64,000 bases of DNA. Origin: Paenibacillus swuensis (lineage in GTDB: Bacteria > Bacillota > Bacilli > Paenibacillales > DY6). Within the stretch, counting starts at the first letter, position 1; each line of letters opens with the position of its first letter. Where the stretch lies: contig NZ_CP011388.1 of the NCBI RefSeq assembly GCF_001644605.1, positions 3,686,501 through 3,750,500 on the forward strand, given 5' to 3'. Positions 1 through 8,445 of the stretch are shown here, piece by piece. Position numbers and translations under genes: made by a program. The notes beneath the pieces are model-generated. The model was not told the DNA's origin. It worked only from the letters and a program-made list of their open reading frames with translations, and made no database searches.

Positions 1-480
1 GACTTCAGCATTACTTATAATCAAATCATTGCGACTTTAATCTTTATTATCGCGGCCAGCACAGATGGTTTAGACGGTTACATTGCCCGTAAACGCAAGA
101 TTGTAACGAATCTGGGCAAGCTGTTAGATCCGCTTGCGGACAAGCTGCTGGTGGCTGCAGTTCTGATTTCTCTAGTGGAAATGGATAAGTTGGACGCTTG
201 GATTGCCATCGTCATCATATCCCGCGAATTTGCTGTGACCGGTTTGCGGCAAGTGGCATTATTGGAAGGGTCGGTTGTGGCGGCCAGCGCCTGGGGGAAA
301 TGGAAGACCGCGATCCAGATTACAGCGATTATCGTTATTCTGCTGAATAATTTCCCATTCTTCTTCCTTCATTTCCGATTTGATCTGGTGGCTGCTTGGG
401 CGGCGGCAATTATTACGGTGTATTCGGGGATTGATTATTTTATTAAGAATAAAGAAGTATTGAATTTTTCCAAATCATAA
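1..480 (+). CDS. pgsA: CDP-diacylglycerol-glycerol-3-phosphate 3-phosphatidyltransferase, 3' part
   Basis: The gene enters from the left edge; 159 residues and the stop are visible and the N-terminus is missing. The enzyme makes phosphatidylglycerol phosphate from CDP-diacylglycerol and glycerol-3-phosphate in the membrane. The full CDP-alcohol phosphatidyltransferase signature is present at about residues 26-48 of the visible part, with DG, AR, G and the two spaced Asp residues of the pattern DG-x2-AR-x8-G-x3-D-x3-D. Hydrophobic segments follow, ending in a short basic tail. pgsA upstream of cinA and recA is the usual Bacilli order, which supports the call. A strong terminator follows. Confidence 0.95.
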   Translation, partial: DFSITYNQIIATLIFIIAASTDGLDGYIARKRKIVTNLGKLLDPLADKLLVAAVLISLVEMDKLDAWIAIVIISREFAVTGLRQVALLEGSVVAASAWGKWKTAIQITAIIVILLNNFPFFFLHFRFDLVAAWAAAIITVYSGIDYFIKNKEVLNFSKS

Positions 481-494
481 TCGGTTGGCTGAAG

Positions 495-521
495 AGCAAT
501 AGGGGATCCTATTGCTTTTTT
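495..521 (+). terminator. Rho-independent terminator of pgsA
   Basis: A nine-base perfect stem (AGCAATAGG pairing with CCTATTGCT) with a GGAT loop is followed by six T. It lies between the pgsA stop and cinA. Confidence 0.85.
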
Positions 522-548
522 GTCGACATGGGAGAGGTGCGCAGGGAT

Positions 549-1808
549 ATGAAAGCGGAAATTATCGCAGTAGGCACGGAGTTGCTCTTAGGACAGATTG
601 TAAACACCAATGCGCAATACATCGCTCAAGAATGTGCTCATATGGGGTTAAGCGTACATTTTCAAACAGTCGTCGGCGACAATCCCGAGCGCATCCGTTC
701 AGCGGTAGAGATCGCGCGCGGCAGGGCAGATGTTGTTATCTTTACAGGCGGACTCGGACCAACACAAGATGACCTCACCAAGGATGTCTTAGCACAGATG
801 TACGGCAGGAAAATGTTGATTCACGAGCCTTCCATGGACGCGATCAGATCCTTGTTTTCAAATCGGGGCGCCCATATGGTTGAAAGTAATATTCGCCAAG
901 CGAACTGGATTGAAGGCAGCGACCCTCTGAAGAATGAGACAGGATTAGCAGTAGGGAATGCGCTTACCATTGAGGGAATTCATTATATTTTGCTCCCAGG
1001 TCCTCCAAAGGAAATGAAACCTATGTTCAAGAATGAAGTGTTGCCTTGGTTGCATGGCGTGATGAAGGTACCGGTACCCCTACATTCCAAAATGTTGAAA
1101 TTCGCGGGCATCGGCGAGTCTAATCTGGAGCACGCGATTCTTGATCTGATTGACGGACAGACCGATCCGACACTTGCGCCATACGCCAAGGAGGGAGAAG
1201 TAACGGTTCGGGTAACGACAAGGGCTTTATCCATACAGGAAGCGGAATTAAAAATGATGCCAGTGACGGAAGAAATATACCGTCGGTTGGGCGCCCATCT
1301 TTATGCTGAGCGGGATATCCCCATTGAAGCTGTTATCATCGAAGACTTGGCGAAATCGAAACGGACGCTGGCTGTGGCCGAAAGCTGCACGGGCGGAGGC
1401 ATCGGAGATAAGCTTACTATGGTGCCGGGCAGCGGAGACGCCTATCTGGGCGGAATCGTATGCTACTCGAATGACTTAAAGCACAAGTTGTTAGGCGTCC
1501 CTATGGACATTCTCGAGGGCGAGAACGCTCCGGGAGCCGTTAGCAGCGAAGCCGCGATCTCGATGGCTGAAGGCATGTTGTCCACGGCTGAGTCCGATTA
1601 CGCTCTATCTGTGACGGGGGTAGCAGGACCTGGTTCTTCGGAAGGTAAACCTGCGGGCTTAGTTTATATTGGCCTTGCCGTCCGCGGCCGTGAGACCGTC
1701 GTGAGGGAGCTGCAACTGTCGGGCAACCGGGAATCCGTCAAGCTCAGAGCGGCGAAAAGCGCGTTTTACATGTTGTGGAGATCTCTGCAAGAGGAGTCAA
1801 TGAAATAG
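549..1808 (+). CDS. cinA: CinA-like competence/damage-inducible protein (two-domain, with nicotinamide-nucleotide amidohydrolase domain)
   Basis: 419 residues. The N-terminal MoCF-type domain (about 1-170) starts AEIIAVGTELLLGQ and carries the TGGLGPTQDD motif. The C-terminal CinA/PncC domain (about 265-415) has AVAESCTGG near residue 275 and TGVAGPGSSEG. In characterised members the C-terminal domain deamidates nicotinamide mononucleotide and the N-terminal domain acts on ADP-ribose or pyridine nucleotides; cinA is often co-expressed with recA in competent bacteria. I chose the ATG at 549 over an upstream ATG at 528 because the sequence GGGAGAGG lies between them at the correct distance, and homologues start MKAE. 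A terminator separates it from recA. Confidence 0.93.
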   Translation: MKAEIIAVGTELLLGQIVNTNAQYIAQECAHMGLSVHFQTVVGDNPERIRSAVEIARGRADVVIFTGGLGPTQDDLTKDVLAQMYGRKMLIHEPSMDAIRSLFSNRGAHMVESNIRQANWIEGSDPLKNETGLAVGNALTIEGIHYILLPGPPKEMKPMFKNEVLPWLHGVMKVPVPLHSKMLKFAGIGESNLEHAILDLIDGQTDPTLAPYAKEGEVTVRVTTRALSIQEAELKMMPVTEEIYRRLGAHLYAERDIPIEAVIIEDLAKSKRTLAVAESCTGGGIGDKLTMVPGSGDAYLGGIVCYSNDLKHKLLGVPMDILEGENAPGAVSSEAAISMAEGMLSTAESDYALSVTGVAGPGSSEGKPAGLVYIGLAVRGRETVVRELQLSGNRESVKLRAAKSAFYMLWRSLQEESMK

Positions 1809-1894
1809 GATAACCAGAAGGGTAATAAAATGACCTTCGGCAGCCGCTTGCGGGTATAGACAAATTATGCTAATATGAAGGAAGTTAACGGAAG

Positions 1895-1929
1895 AACCGT
1901 AACAGAGGATAACTTTGTTACGGTTTTTT
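1895..1929 (+). terminator. Terminator between cinA and recA
   Basis: A ten-base perfect stem (AACCGTAACA pairing with TGTTACGGTT) is followed by a run of T. It isolates recA so that the promoter downstream controls it. Confidence 0.85.
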
Positions 1930-1957
1930 GCTGTTCTGGCGACCCTAAGAAAAAAAG

Positions 1958-1971
1958 CGAATGTATGTTCG
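1958..1971. promoter_or_regulatory. LexA (DinR) operator upstream of recA
   Basis: The 14-mer CGAATGTATGTTCG differs at one position from the Gram-positive SOS box CGAACRNRYGTTCG. It lies just upstream of the inferred recA promoter, where LexA binding would give SOS induction of recA. Confidence 0.8.
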
Positions 1972-1980
1972 AAAAAACGC

Positions 1981-2009
1981 TTGGCAAAGGACCTGAAATA
2001 AGTTATCAT
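1981..2009 (+). promoter_or_regulatory. Probable SigA promoter of recA
   Basis: TTGGCA, a 17-base spacer and TATCAT lie between the LexA box and the recA start. A second possible -10 (TATAAT at 2015-2020) lies downstream without a matching -35, so the exact start point is uncertain. Confidence 0.5.
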
Positions 2010-2042
2010 ATAACTATAATAAAGATAAGGGAAGTGAGTTTG

Positions 2043-3101
2043 TTGGCAGATCGTCGCGCCGCTTTAGAAGTAGCTTTACGGCAAATTGAGAAGCAATTCG
2101 GCAAAGGCTCCATCATGAAACTCGGAGAATCCACCCACATGCAAGTGGAAACCGTACCTAGCGGTTCCCTCGCTTTAGATATCGCTTTAGGAACCGGCGG
2201 TTTTCCGCGGGGAAGAATTATTGAAGTATACGGACCGGAATCCTCCGGTAAGACAACGGTTGCCCTGCACGCGATCGCGGAGGTCCAGAAGCTTGGCGGA
2301 CAAGCTGCATTTATCGATGCGGAACACGCATTGGATCCGTTGTACGCAAGCAAGCTTGGCGTCAACATTGACGAGTTGCTGCTATCCCAGCCGGATACAG
2401 GGGAGCAGGCGTTGGAAATCGCAGAAGCGCTTGTACGCAGCGGAGCGGTTGAGATCATCGTCATTGACTCTGTTGCGGCGCTCGTTCCGAAAGCAGAGAT
2501 TGAAGGCGAGATGGGAGACTCCCATGTGGGTCTGCAAGCACGTTTGATGTCCCAAGCGTTGCGTAAACTTTCAGGAGCCATCAGCAAGTCGAAGACCATT
2601 GCCATCTTTATCAACCAGCTGCGTGAGAAAGTCGGTGTAATGTTCGGTAATCCGGAGACAACTCCGGGCGGACGCGCATTGAAATTCTATTCTACCGTAC
2701 GTTTGGATGTACGTCGCGTAGAGACGATTAAGCAAGGTAATGATATGGTCGGTAACCGTACCAAAATCAAGGTTGTGAAGAACAAGATTGCTCCGCCGTT
2801 TAAGCAGGCTGAGGTTGATATTATGTATGGCGAAGGTATTTCAAGAGAAGGCAGCATCGTCGATATCGGAACAGAATTGGATATCGTAAACAAGAGCGGT
2901 GCGTGGTACTCCTATGAAGGTGAGCGTCTCGGTCAAGGCCGCGAGAATGCGAAGCAATACCTCAAGGACAACAAACACATCGCTGACATTATCGAGAATA
3001 AGATTCGCGATGCAAGCAATCTAATCGCTCCAGTTATTGATACTGCCGCGATTGATCAGGACGAGCAGGATGAAGAAGAACTGTTACTATCTATGGAATA
3101 A
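2043..3101 (+). CDS. recA: Recombinase RecA
   Basis: 352 residues. RecA forms ATP-dependent filaments on single-stranded DNA, drives strand exchange and triggers LexA self-cleavage. Walker A GPESSGKT is at about 64-71; [15 protein letters not shown]-type Walker B and the L1/L2 loops follow, and the C-terminus is acidic (DQDEQDEEE). I chose the TTG at 2043 (reading [20 protein letters not shown]) because GGAAGTGAG precedes it and RecA proteins start there. The frame is open back to 1875, but that stretch contains the upstream terminator and LexA box and cannot be coding. TTG at 2040 is an equally close alternative start. Confidence 0.97.
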   Translation: MADRRAALEVALRQIEKQFGKGSIMKLGESTHMQVETVPSGSLALDIALGTGGFPRGRIIEVYGPESSGKTTVALHAIAEVQKLGGQAAFIDAEHALDPLYASKLGVNIDELLLSQPDTGEQALEIAEALVRSGAVEIIVIDSVAALVPKAEIEGEMGDSHVGLQARLMSQALRKLSGAISKSKTIAIFINQLREKVGVMFGNPETTPGGRALKFYSTVRLDVRRVETIKQGNDMVGNRTKIKVVKNKIAPPFKQAEVDIMYGEGISREGSIVDIGTELDIVNKSGAWYSYEGERLGQGRENAKQYLKDNKHIADIIENKIRDASNLIAPVIDTAAIDQDEQDEEELLLSME

Positions 3102-3113
3102 TTGACACTATAG

Positions 3114-3142
3114 TGGCCGCACCCGCGAGGGGGCGGCTTTTC
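3114..3142 (+). terminator. Weak terminator after recA
   Basis: A short GC stem (GCCGC pairing with GCGGC) is followed by TTTTCTC. It is short and may only partly separate recA from recX. Confidence 0.5.
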
Positions 3143-3170
3143 TCATATGATATACAATGGAGGGTCCAAG

Positions 3171-3992
3171 TTGAAGAAAGAATCATCATTCGGATTTCGT
3201 CGTAAGCAAGGGGATCCGGGTGGAAGTCCTTCCGGTAACCGTTATTCGCGTAAACCAAGGAAGTCTAACGAAGTTGAAGCCATGACAGCAGAAGAGGAAA
3301 GCTTGCTCGATGCAATTGACCTGGAGGCCGATGACTTTACCATCACCACCGTGGAACGTCAGAAGCGAAGCAAGCATCGATACAATATCCATGTGGGCGG
3401 CACGTATGCATTTTCAGTCCATGAGGATATCATGATTAAACACCGACTCATTAAAGGGGAGAAGATCGACAAGGAGCAACTGGAAGTTATTCTGCAAGAT
3501 GAAGAAAGAGAATCCGCCTATATTCAAGCGGTGAGATTCTTAAGCTTCAGTCCCAGAACGGTTAAGGAATTAAGGATGAAGCTTAAGGAGAAAGGATATG
3601 AACAGGATCCAACCGACTTTGCCATCGATAAATTAAAAGCACAGAAGTATGTGGACGATAAAACACTGGCTAAACAATTAACAGAGCAACGTATCTATTC
3701 ACAGAAGAAAGGACGAAAACTGGTTAGCCAGGAATTAGCCTTTAAAGGTGTGCCCAAAGAAGATATACAGAGCGCTCTTGATCAGGTGGATACAGACAGG
3801 GAGCTTGCGAGCGCAATGGAACTGGGGTTGAAACGGTGGAGGGGAATGTCGGGAGAGACCATGGATAAGAAAAGAAAGCTTTCCGGCTTTCTGTTGCGCA
3901 GGGGATATGCGTATGATCAAGTACATGCCGTGCTTAAAGCATGCGTGGCTGGAGAGAATGAGGAACTGGAAGACGACTTTTTCATCGATTAA
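3171..3992 (+). CDS. recX: Regulatory protein RecX
   Basis: 273 residues. RecX binds RecA filaments and modulates recombination and SOS activity. The first 60 residues are a basic, low-complexity extension. The three-helix RecX repeats follow, with RFLSFSPRTVKELRMKL and a final FLLRRGYAYDQVHAVL unit. The TTG at 3171 sits six bases after GGAGGG. Position directly after recA is typical. It is longer than proteobacterial RecX but matches the long Firmicute form (B. subtilis RecX is about 264 residues). Confidence 0.9.
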   Translation: MKKESSFGFRRKQGDPGGSPSGNRYSRKPRKSNEVEAMTAEEESLLDAIDLEADDFTITTVERQKRSKHRYNIHVGGTYAFSVHEDIMIKHRLIKGEKIDKEQLEVILQDEERESAYIQAVRFLSFSPRTVKELRMKLKEKGYEQDPTDFAIDKLKAQKYVDDKTLAKQLTEQRIYSQKKGRKLVSQELAFKGVPKEDIQSALDQVDTDRELASAMELGLKRWRGMSGETMDKKRKLSGFLLRRGYAYDQVHAVLKACVAGENEELEDDFFID

Positions 3993-4341
3993 GTCATTCT
4001 GATCCTTTATGTCATTAATTTCTTTGTTCTTTTCCAAAGGTTGGTCTTTAGATCGCTTGACAACTTTCTCCGCCATTAGATAAAATAATATTGTGCATTC
4101 ATCCTAATGTGAATCAATTATTTTATGAAACGGATTCCATTTATTAATTAGGTCACACATTTCAATTCTTTTTAACCCTTGAGAATGTACAAGCACGGTA
4201 CATCGCTCCCTTGGCCGAATCTTCTGCCGAAAGTCGGTCTTGCAGCCTATTACATGATTGAATGTGAATCGGATTTAAAAAAACCAAACAAAGATCCCCA
4301 AGCGTAATGCTGATGGAGAAACCAACGAGGAGGTGAGCAAG
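3993..4341 (+). other. Leader and promoter region between recX and rny
   Basis: About 350 AT-rich bases hold a good SigA-type promoter (4057-4086) and then a roughly 250-base untranslated stretch before rny. I could not assign a known riboswitch or a convincing small ORF. The leader contains a short inverted repeat around CCGAATCTTCTGCCGAAAG. A long leader would be consistent with post-transcriptional control of the RNase Y message, but that is inference. Confidence 0.5.
4057..4086 (+). promoter_or_regulatory. SigA-type promoter of rny
   Basis: A perfect TTGACA -35 is followed by an 18-base spacer and TAAAAT. It is the best sigma-A match in the recX-rny gap. Confidence 0.6.
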
Positions 4342-5883
4342 ATGGAATGGATCATCACGATCCTAGTCGCTCTCGTTGTTGGCGTTCTAGGCTTTGGGAT
4401 CGGTTATTTTATCCGCAAATCTATTGCAGAGGCTAAAATTTCTAGTGCTGAGCAAGCTGCCACACAAATCGTAGAGAGTGCGAAGAAAGAGGCAGAAGCA
4501 TTAAAGAAAGAAACGGTGCTGGAAGCTAAGGACGAGGTCCACAAGCTGAGAACCGAAGCTGAAAAAGACATTCGTGAACGTCGCAATGAAACACAACGAC
4601 TGGAAAGACGATTGTTGCAAAAAGAGGAAACGCTGGATAAAAAATTGGATTCCTTAGAGCGCAAAGAAGAGCAAGTAGCCAACAAAGAGAAGCGCATTGA
4701 AGAAACACAGGCGCAGATTGACACGCTGTATAAGAGTCAAGTAGCGGAGTTAGAGCGTATTTCCGGCCTTACAACTGAGGAAGCGAAGAACATCATTATT
4801 TCCAACGTGGAGCAGGAAGTTCGCCATGAAACCGCTCAGATGATTAAGGAAATTGAACAACAAGCTAAAGAAGAAGCGGATAAGAAAGCCCGTGAAGTCA
4901 TCACTTTAGCGATTCAACGTTGTGCGGCTGACCATGTTGCTGAAACTACGGTATCCGTTGTAACGTTGCCTAACGAAGAGATGAAAGGCCGTATAATTGG
5001 TCGCGAAGGCCGAAATATCCGTGCCTTGGAAACTTTAACCGGAATTGATTTGATTATTGATGATACTCCGGAAGCAGTAATCTTGTCCGGCTTCGATCCG
5101 ATTCGCCGAGAAATTGCCAGAACGTCACTTGAGAAGCTTGTGGCTGATGGTCGAATTCATCCGGCGCGAATTGAAGAGATGGTTGAAAAGTCCCGTAAAG
5201 AGGTGGATGAGAGAATCCGCGAGTACGGCGAACAAGCAACCTTCGAGGTTGGCGTTCACGGCTTACATCCGGATCTGATCAAGATTCTAGGCCGACTGAA
5301 GTTCCGTACAAGTTACGGACAGAACGTGCTGAAGCACTCCATGGAAGTTGCTTATTTAACCGGATTAATGGCAGCGGAGCTCGGCGAGGACGTCACATTG
5401 GCGAAACGCGCGGGTTTACTGCATGACATCGGTAAAGCATTGGATCATGAAGTCGAAGGTTCACATGTTGAAATTGGCGTAGAGCTGGGCAAGAAGTACA
5501 AAGAACATCCAGTCGTAATCAATAGTATCGCTTCTCACCATGGGGATTGCGAAGCGACATCTGTTATCGCCATGCTCGTTGGCGCGGCAGACGCTTTGTC
5601 CGCGGCCCGTCCGGGAGCCAGAAGAGAAACACTGGAAACGTACATTAAACGTCTGGAGAAGCTTGAGGAAATCTCTGAATCCTTCGAAGGAGTCGAGAAG
5701 TCCTACGCAATCCAAGCGGGTCGAGAAGTGCGCGTCATGGTACAACCGGAGAAAATCGATGATACCGAAGCTTTCCGCTTGGCTCGTGACATCACGAAGA
5801 TGATCGAGAGTGAACTGGATTATCCGGGTCATATCAAAGTTACTGTCATTCGGGAAACACGTGCTGTCGAGTACGCTAAATAA
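4342..5883 (+). CDS. rny: Ribonuclease Y
   Basis: 513 residues. RNase Y is the membrane-anchored endoribonuclease that starts decay of many mRNAs in Firmicutes. An N-terminal membrane segment (about 4-26) is followed by a long charged coiled coil (about 30-165), a KH RNA-binding domain with IIGREGRN, and an HD domain with [12 protein letters not shown] at about 357-368. Length matches the family (about 520). ATG 4342 is preceded by GAGGAGGTGA at ideal distance; an in-frame GTG at 4333 overlaps that site and is unlikely. In B. subtilis rny is followed by ymdB, as here, and RNase Y works with the YmcA-YlbF-YaaT complex; ymcA is also in this window. Confidence 0.96.
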   Translation: MEWIITILVALVVGVLGFGIGYFIRKSIAEAKISSAEQAATQIVESAKKEAEALKKETVLEAKDEVHKLRTEAEKDIRERRNETQRLERRLLQKEETLDKKLDSLERKEEQVANKEKRIEETQAQIDTLYKSQVAELERISGLTTEEAKNIIISNVEQEVRHETAQMIKEIEQQAKEEADKKAREVITLAIQRCAADHVAETTVSVVTLPNEEMKGRIIGREGRNIRALETLTGIDLIIDDTPEAVILSGFDPIRREIARTSLEKLVADGRIHPARIEEMVEKSRKEVDERIREYGEQATFEVGVHGLHPDLIKILGRLKFRTSYGQNVLKHSMEVAYLTGLMAAELGEDVTLAKRAGLLHDIGKALDHEVEGSHVEIGVELGKKYKEHPVVINSIASHHGDCEATSVIAMLVGAADALSAARPGARRETLETYIKRLEKLEEISESFEGVEKSYAIQAGREVRVMVQPEKIDDTEAFRLARDITKMIESELDYPGHIKVTVIRETRAVEYAK

Positions 5884-5893
5884 GAATCTATAC

Positions 5894-5936
5894 GGAAAGT
5901 GGCTGACACAACGTGCAGCCACTTTTCCATTTTTTT
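5894..5936 (+). terminator. Terminator after rny
   Basis: The stem GGAAAGTGGCTG pairs with CAGCCACTTTTCC, with one bulge, and is followed by ATTTTTTT. ymdB begins only about 55 bases further on, so read-through or a promoter overlapping the hairpin is needed. Confidence 0.8.
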
Positions 5937-5990
5937 GACCGGAATAGGGCAAACTGGGTATAAAAGCGAGTTTAGTTAGGAGGAAACATC

Positions 5991-6782
5991 ATTAAGGTTT
6001 TGTTTATCGGGGATATTGTAGGTAATGCGGGACGTAAAGCGCTCAGAGAAACCCTCCCACATCTGAAGCAGAAGTATAATCCCTCCATCATCATTGCGAA
6101 CGGTGAGAATGCCGCCGCCGGTCGAGGTATTACGAAAGCCATTGCATGGGATTTCTTTAACTGGGGTGTCCATGGCTTGACGATGGGGAATCACACATGG
6201 GACAACAAAGATATATTTGAATTTATAGATGATGAACCGCGGATCGTCAGACCTGCCAATTTTCCGGAAGGTGCGCCGGGCAGAGGTCATACTTTAATTA
6301 AAGCAAACGGTAAAGAGCTCTTTATTATCAACCTCCAAGGAAGAACCTTTTTGCCGCCCATTGACTGTCCATTCACGAAAGTAGATTGGATTCTTGAAGA
6401 TCATGCCGAGCACAAATGCGTGCTAGTGGATTTACATGCCGAGACGACTTCTGAGAAGATTGCAATGGGTTGGTATCTGGACGGCAGAGTATCTGCCGTT
6501 GTAGGGACGCACACGCACGTTCAGACGAACGATAACCTGATCTTGCCGCAAGGCACCGCTTATGTAACTGACGTCGGCATGACCGGACCTAGAGACGGTG
6601 TGCTTGGCATGGAACGAAATGCCGTTCTTCAGAAGTTTATTACCCAGATGCCTGTACGTTTTACGGTTTCAGAAGGCTCATGGCATTTCCATGCCGTTCT
6701 GATTGAAATGGATGAAAGCACGGGTGCATCAAAGTCCATCCAATTGATTCGAATGAACGAAGAAGATTTATTGCTAATCTAG
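5991..6782 (+). CDS. ymdB: 2',3'-cyclic nucleotide phosphodiesterase YmdB
   Basis: 263 residues. YmdB is a metallophosphoesterase affecting biofilm and motility gene expression in B. subtilis. Motifs: FIGDIVGNAGR at the N-terminus (metal Asp), ENAAAGRG, GNHTWDNKD and VGTHTHVQTND. The conserved N-terminus KVLFIGDIVG needs a start at ATT 5991, seven bases after a perfect AGGAGG. The next conventional start, TTG 6000, lies 16 bases from the Shine-Dalgarno site and would remove the first conserved strand. I therefore annotate a rare ATT start. Length with this start equals that of the B. subtilis protein (264). Confidence 0.93.
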   Translation: MKVLFIGDIVGNAGRKALRETLPHLKQKYNPSIIIANGENAAAGRGITKAIAWDFFNWGVHGLTMGNHTWDNKDIFEFIDDEPRIVRPANFPEGAPGRGHTLIKANGKELFIINLQGRTFLPPIDCPFTKVDWILEDHAEHKCVLVDLHAETTSEKIAMGWYLDGRVSAVVGTHTHVQTNDNLILPQGTAYVTDVGMTGPRDGVLGMERNAVLQKFITQMPVRFTVSEGSWHFHAVLIEMDESTGASKSIQLIRMNEEDLLLI

Positions 6783-6830
6783 TTCAGTGGGCTTGTTTGC
6801 AGTAAGAATCTGTAAAGATTTCTCGTGGGT

Positions 6831-6857
6831 GCAGGAATTATTGGATGAAACTAGAAT
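6831..6857 (+). promoter_or_regulatory. SigH-type promoter of spoVS
   Basis: GCAGGAATT fits the SigH -35 consensus RNAGGAWWW fully, and after an 11-base spacer CTAGAAT fits RNNGAAT at all but the first position. spoVS is known to depend on SigH in B. subtilis. Confidence 0.75.
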
Positions 6858-6904
6858 ATGTATAACTACCGGAATCAATCATCAATCCCGAGGAGGTACT
6901 GTAC

Positions 6905-7165
6905 ATGGAAGTATTAAAAGTTTCAGCAAAGTCCAATCCTAACTCCGTAGCGGGTGCATTAGCCGGCGTATTGCGGGAACGCGGCGCGGCCGAATTGCAA
7001 GCCATCGGCGCCGGTGCACTGAACCAAGCTATCAAAGCCGTAGCGATTGCCCGAGGATTTGTAGCGCCGAGTGGAGTTGATTTGATTTGCGTTCCTGCTT
7101 TCACAGACATCGTCATTGATGGAGAAGACCGTACCGCAATTAAACTGATCGTCGAACCTAGATAA
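6905..7165 (+). CDS. spoVS: Stage V sporulation protein S
   Basis: 86 residues, identical in length to B. subtilis SpoVS and full-length (MEVLKVSAKSNPNSVAGALA at the N-terminus). It is a small Alba-like, putatively nucleic-acid-binding protein required for progress beyond stage V of sporulation. A GAGGAGG site lies before the ATG. A SigH promoter upstream and a strong terminator downstream make it a single-gene unit, as in other Bacilli where it follows ymdB. Confidence 0.97.
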   Translation: MEVLKVSAKSNPNSVAGALAGVLRERGAAELQAIGAGALNQAIKAVAIARGFVAPSGVDLICVPAFTDIVIDGEDRTAIKLIVEPR

Positions 7166-7185
7166 GTTTAAGATAGCATGAGAGC

Positions 7186-7221
7186 GCCTGTTTACTTTAA
7201 CTAGTAAACAGGCCTTTATTT
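7186..7221 (+). terminator. Terminator of spoVS
   Basis: An eleven-base perfect stem (GCCTGTTTACT pairing with AGTAAACAGGC) is followed by CTTTATTTT. Confidence 0.9.
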
Positions 7222-7256
7222 TGCCCAAAATCAGGTGTTGCAGGAGGCGTAGACGT

Positions 7257-8195
7257 ATGGTTATTGATTGTCACTGCGATGTGCTAGGCAAGATGTTAAC
7301 TGACGGAAATCTGCATTTTCAAGATAACACCAGGTTGGATGTAACATATGATCGTTTGGTAGACGGAGGGGTGGCTATACAAACGTTCGCCATCTGGATT
7401 GCCGAACACTTGCCACATACCGGATTCGATGAGGTGCTTCGCAGTGTGGATCTTTTTCGTACGCGTATATTAGATAAGCACCCTGTTTCTTTCATACGCA
7501 ATAAAGCGGATTTAAAGAAGTCAACCTTACCCGATCAATTTCCTGGAGCCATTCTGCATTTGGAAGGGGTGGATGCGCTGGAGGGTCATTTGTACAGACT
7601 CCGAATTCTCCATAGTTTGGGCTTAAGATCACTAGGACTCACTTGGAATCACGGCAATTGGGCGGCGGATGGCGTATCCGAGCCTCGAAACGGGGGCTTA
7701 AGTCTGAAGGGTCGTCAGTTCATTGAAGAATGTAACCGGCTTGCACTAATATTGGATGTGTCTCATCTGTCGGAAGCTTCCTTTTGGGAATTAACGGAGC
7801 TTGCTGAACACCCTTTGATTGCCTCCCATTCTAACGCTTATGCGATTTGTAACCATCCCCGCAACTTAAACGATGCCCAGATTCAATCAATCATCGCCGG
7901 AGACGGACAAATTGGCCTGACCTTTGTGCCGTGGTTTGTAACAACGGGAAGCGATGCGCGGATTCATCAGTTGTTTCCTCATATTGATCACATATGCTCA
8001 CTAGGCGGGGAGAATCATATTGGTTTCGGTTCAGACTTTGACGGAATCAGCAAACATATTAAAGGTCTGGAGCACCCTGGACAATTTACGGAGCTAACGA
8101 ATGAGTTACAAAAGCATTATCCAGAGAAATTGGTACAGGGATTTCTATACGATAATATGTTCCGTTATTATGAAAAGGTTCTGCCTGACTTATAA
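7257..8195 (+). CDS. Peptidase M19 (membrane dipeptidase family)
   Basis: 312 residues. Renal-dipeptidase-type zinc enzymes hydrolyse a range of dipeptides. The N-terminal HxD metal pair is His6/Asp8 (DCHCDVLG). LHLEGVDALEG supplies the bridging Glu, and DVSHLSE, ASHSNA and GFGSDFDG supply further active-site residues. No signal peptide is seen, so it should be cytosolic. ATG 7257 lies nine bases after AGGAGG; an upstream in-frame ATG gives a basic extension (CCRRRRR) read from the terminator region and is rejected. The substrate is not known. Confidence 0.88.
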   Translation: MVIDCHCDVLGKMLTDGNLHFQDNTRLDVTYDRLVDGGVAIQTFAIWIAEHLPHTGFDEVLRSVDLFRTRILDKHPVSFIRNKADLKKSTLPDQFPGAILHLEGVDALEGHLYRLRILHSLGLRSLGLTWNHGNWAADGVSEPRNGGLSLKGRQFIEECNRLALILDVSHLSEASFWELTELAEHPLIASHSNAYAICNHPRNLNDAQIQSIIAGDGQIGLTFVPWFVTTGSDARIHQLFPHIDHICSLGGENHIGFGSDFDGISKHIKGLEHPGQFTELTNELQKHYPEKLVQGFLYDNMFRYYEKVLPDL

Positions 8196-8269
8196 GTAGA
8201 CTTCAAATCAATCTGTTTGCGATATAGATTTAATCTAAAACAGATATTTCACAATTTCGATGAAATCCC

Positions 8270-8298
8270 TTGCAAAAATATACGCAGAGACATAAAAT
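8270..8298 (+). promoter_or_regulatory. SigA-type promoter of korAB
   Basis: TTGCAA, a 17-base spacer and TAAAAT lie in an AT-rich gap about 150 bases upstream of korA. Confidence 0.6.
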
Positions 8299-8445
8299 TT
8301 ACATGTTATAGACGTTTTTTTCATACAACTTTACACAATATTCGTACTTTCATACAACCTGATGTCGTACAGATGCATTAACTTTATAGCAATGAATGCG
8401 GAAACCGTTGCAGACTATAAGTCGCCAACAAAGGAGAGAGCACAA

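Noticed and set aside
1875-2042. N-terminal extension of recA by 56 residues
   Set aside because: The stretch contains a terminator hairpin, a LexA box and promoter elements, and RecA proteins start at ADRRAALE.
3735-4076. 113-residue minus-strand frame at the recX 3' end
   Set aside because: It overlaps recX antisense, lacks a start signal and matches no recognisable domain.
5461-5952. 163-residue minus-strand frame over the end of rny
   Set aside because: Antisense to the HD and C-terminal region of RNase Y and to its terminator, with no start signal.
7221-7256. Twelve-residue basic extension of the dipeptidase
   Set aside because: It is read from the tail of the spoVS terminator and overlaps the ribosome site of the real start.
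8362-8445. Upstream extension of korA from an ATG at 8362
   Set aside because: No ribosome site precedes it, whereas TTG 8446 has AAAGGAGAG at the correct distance and gives the family N-terminus.
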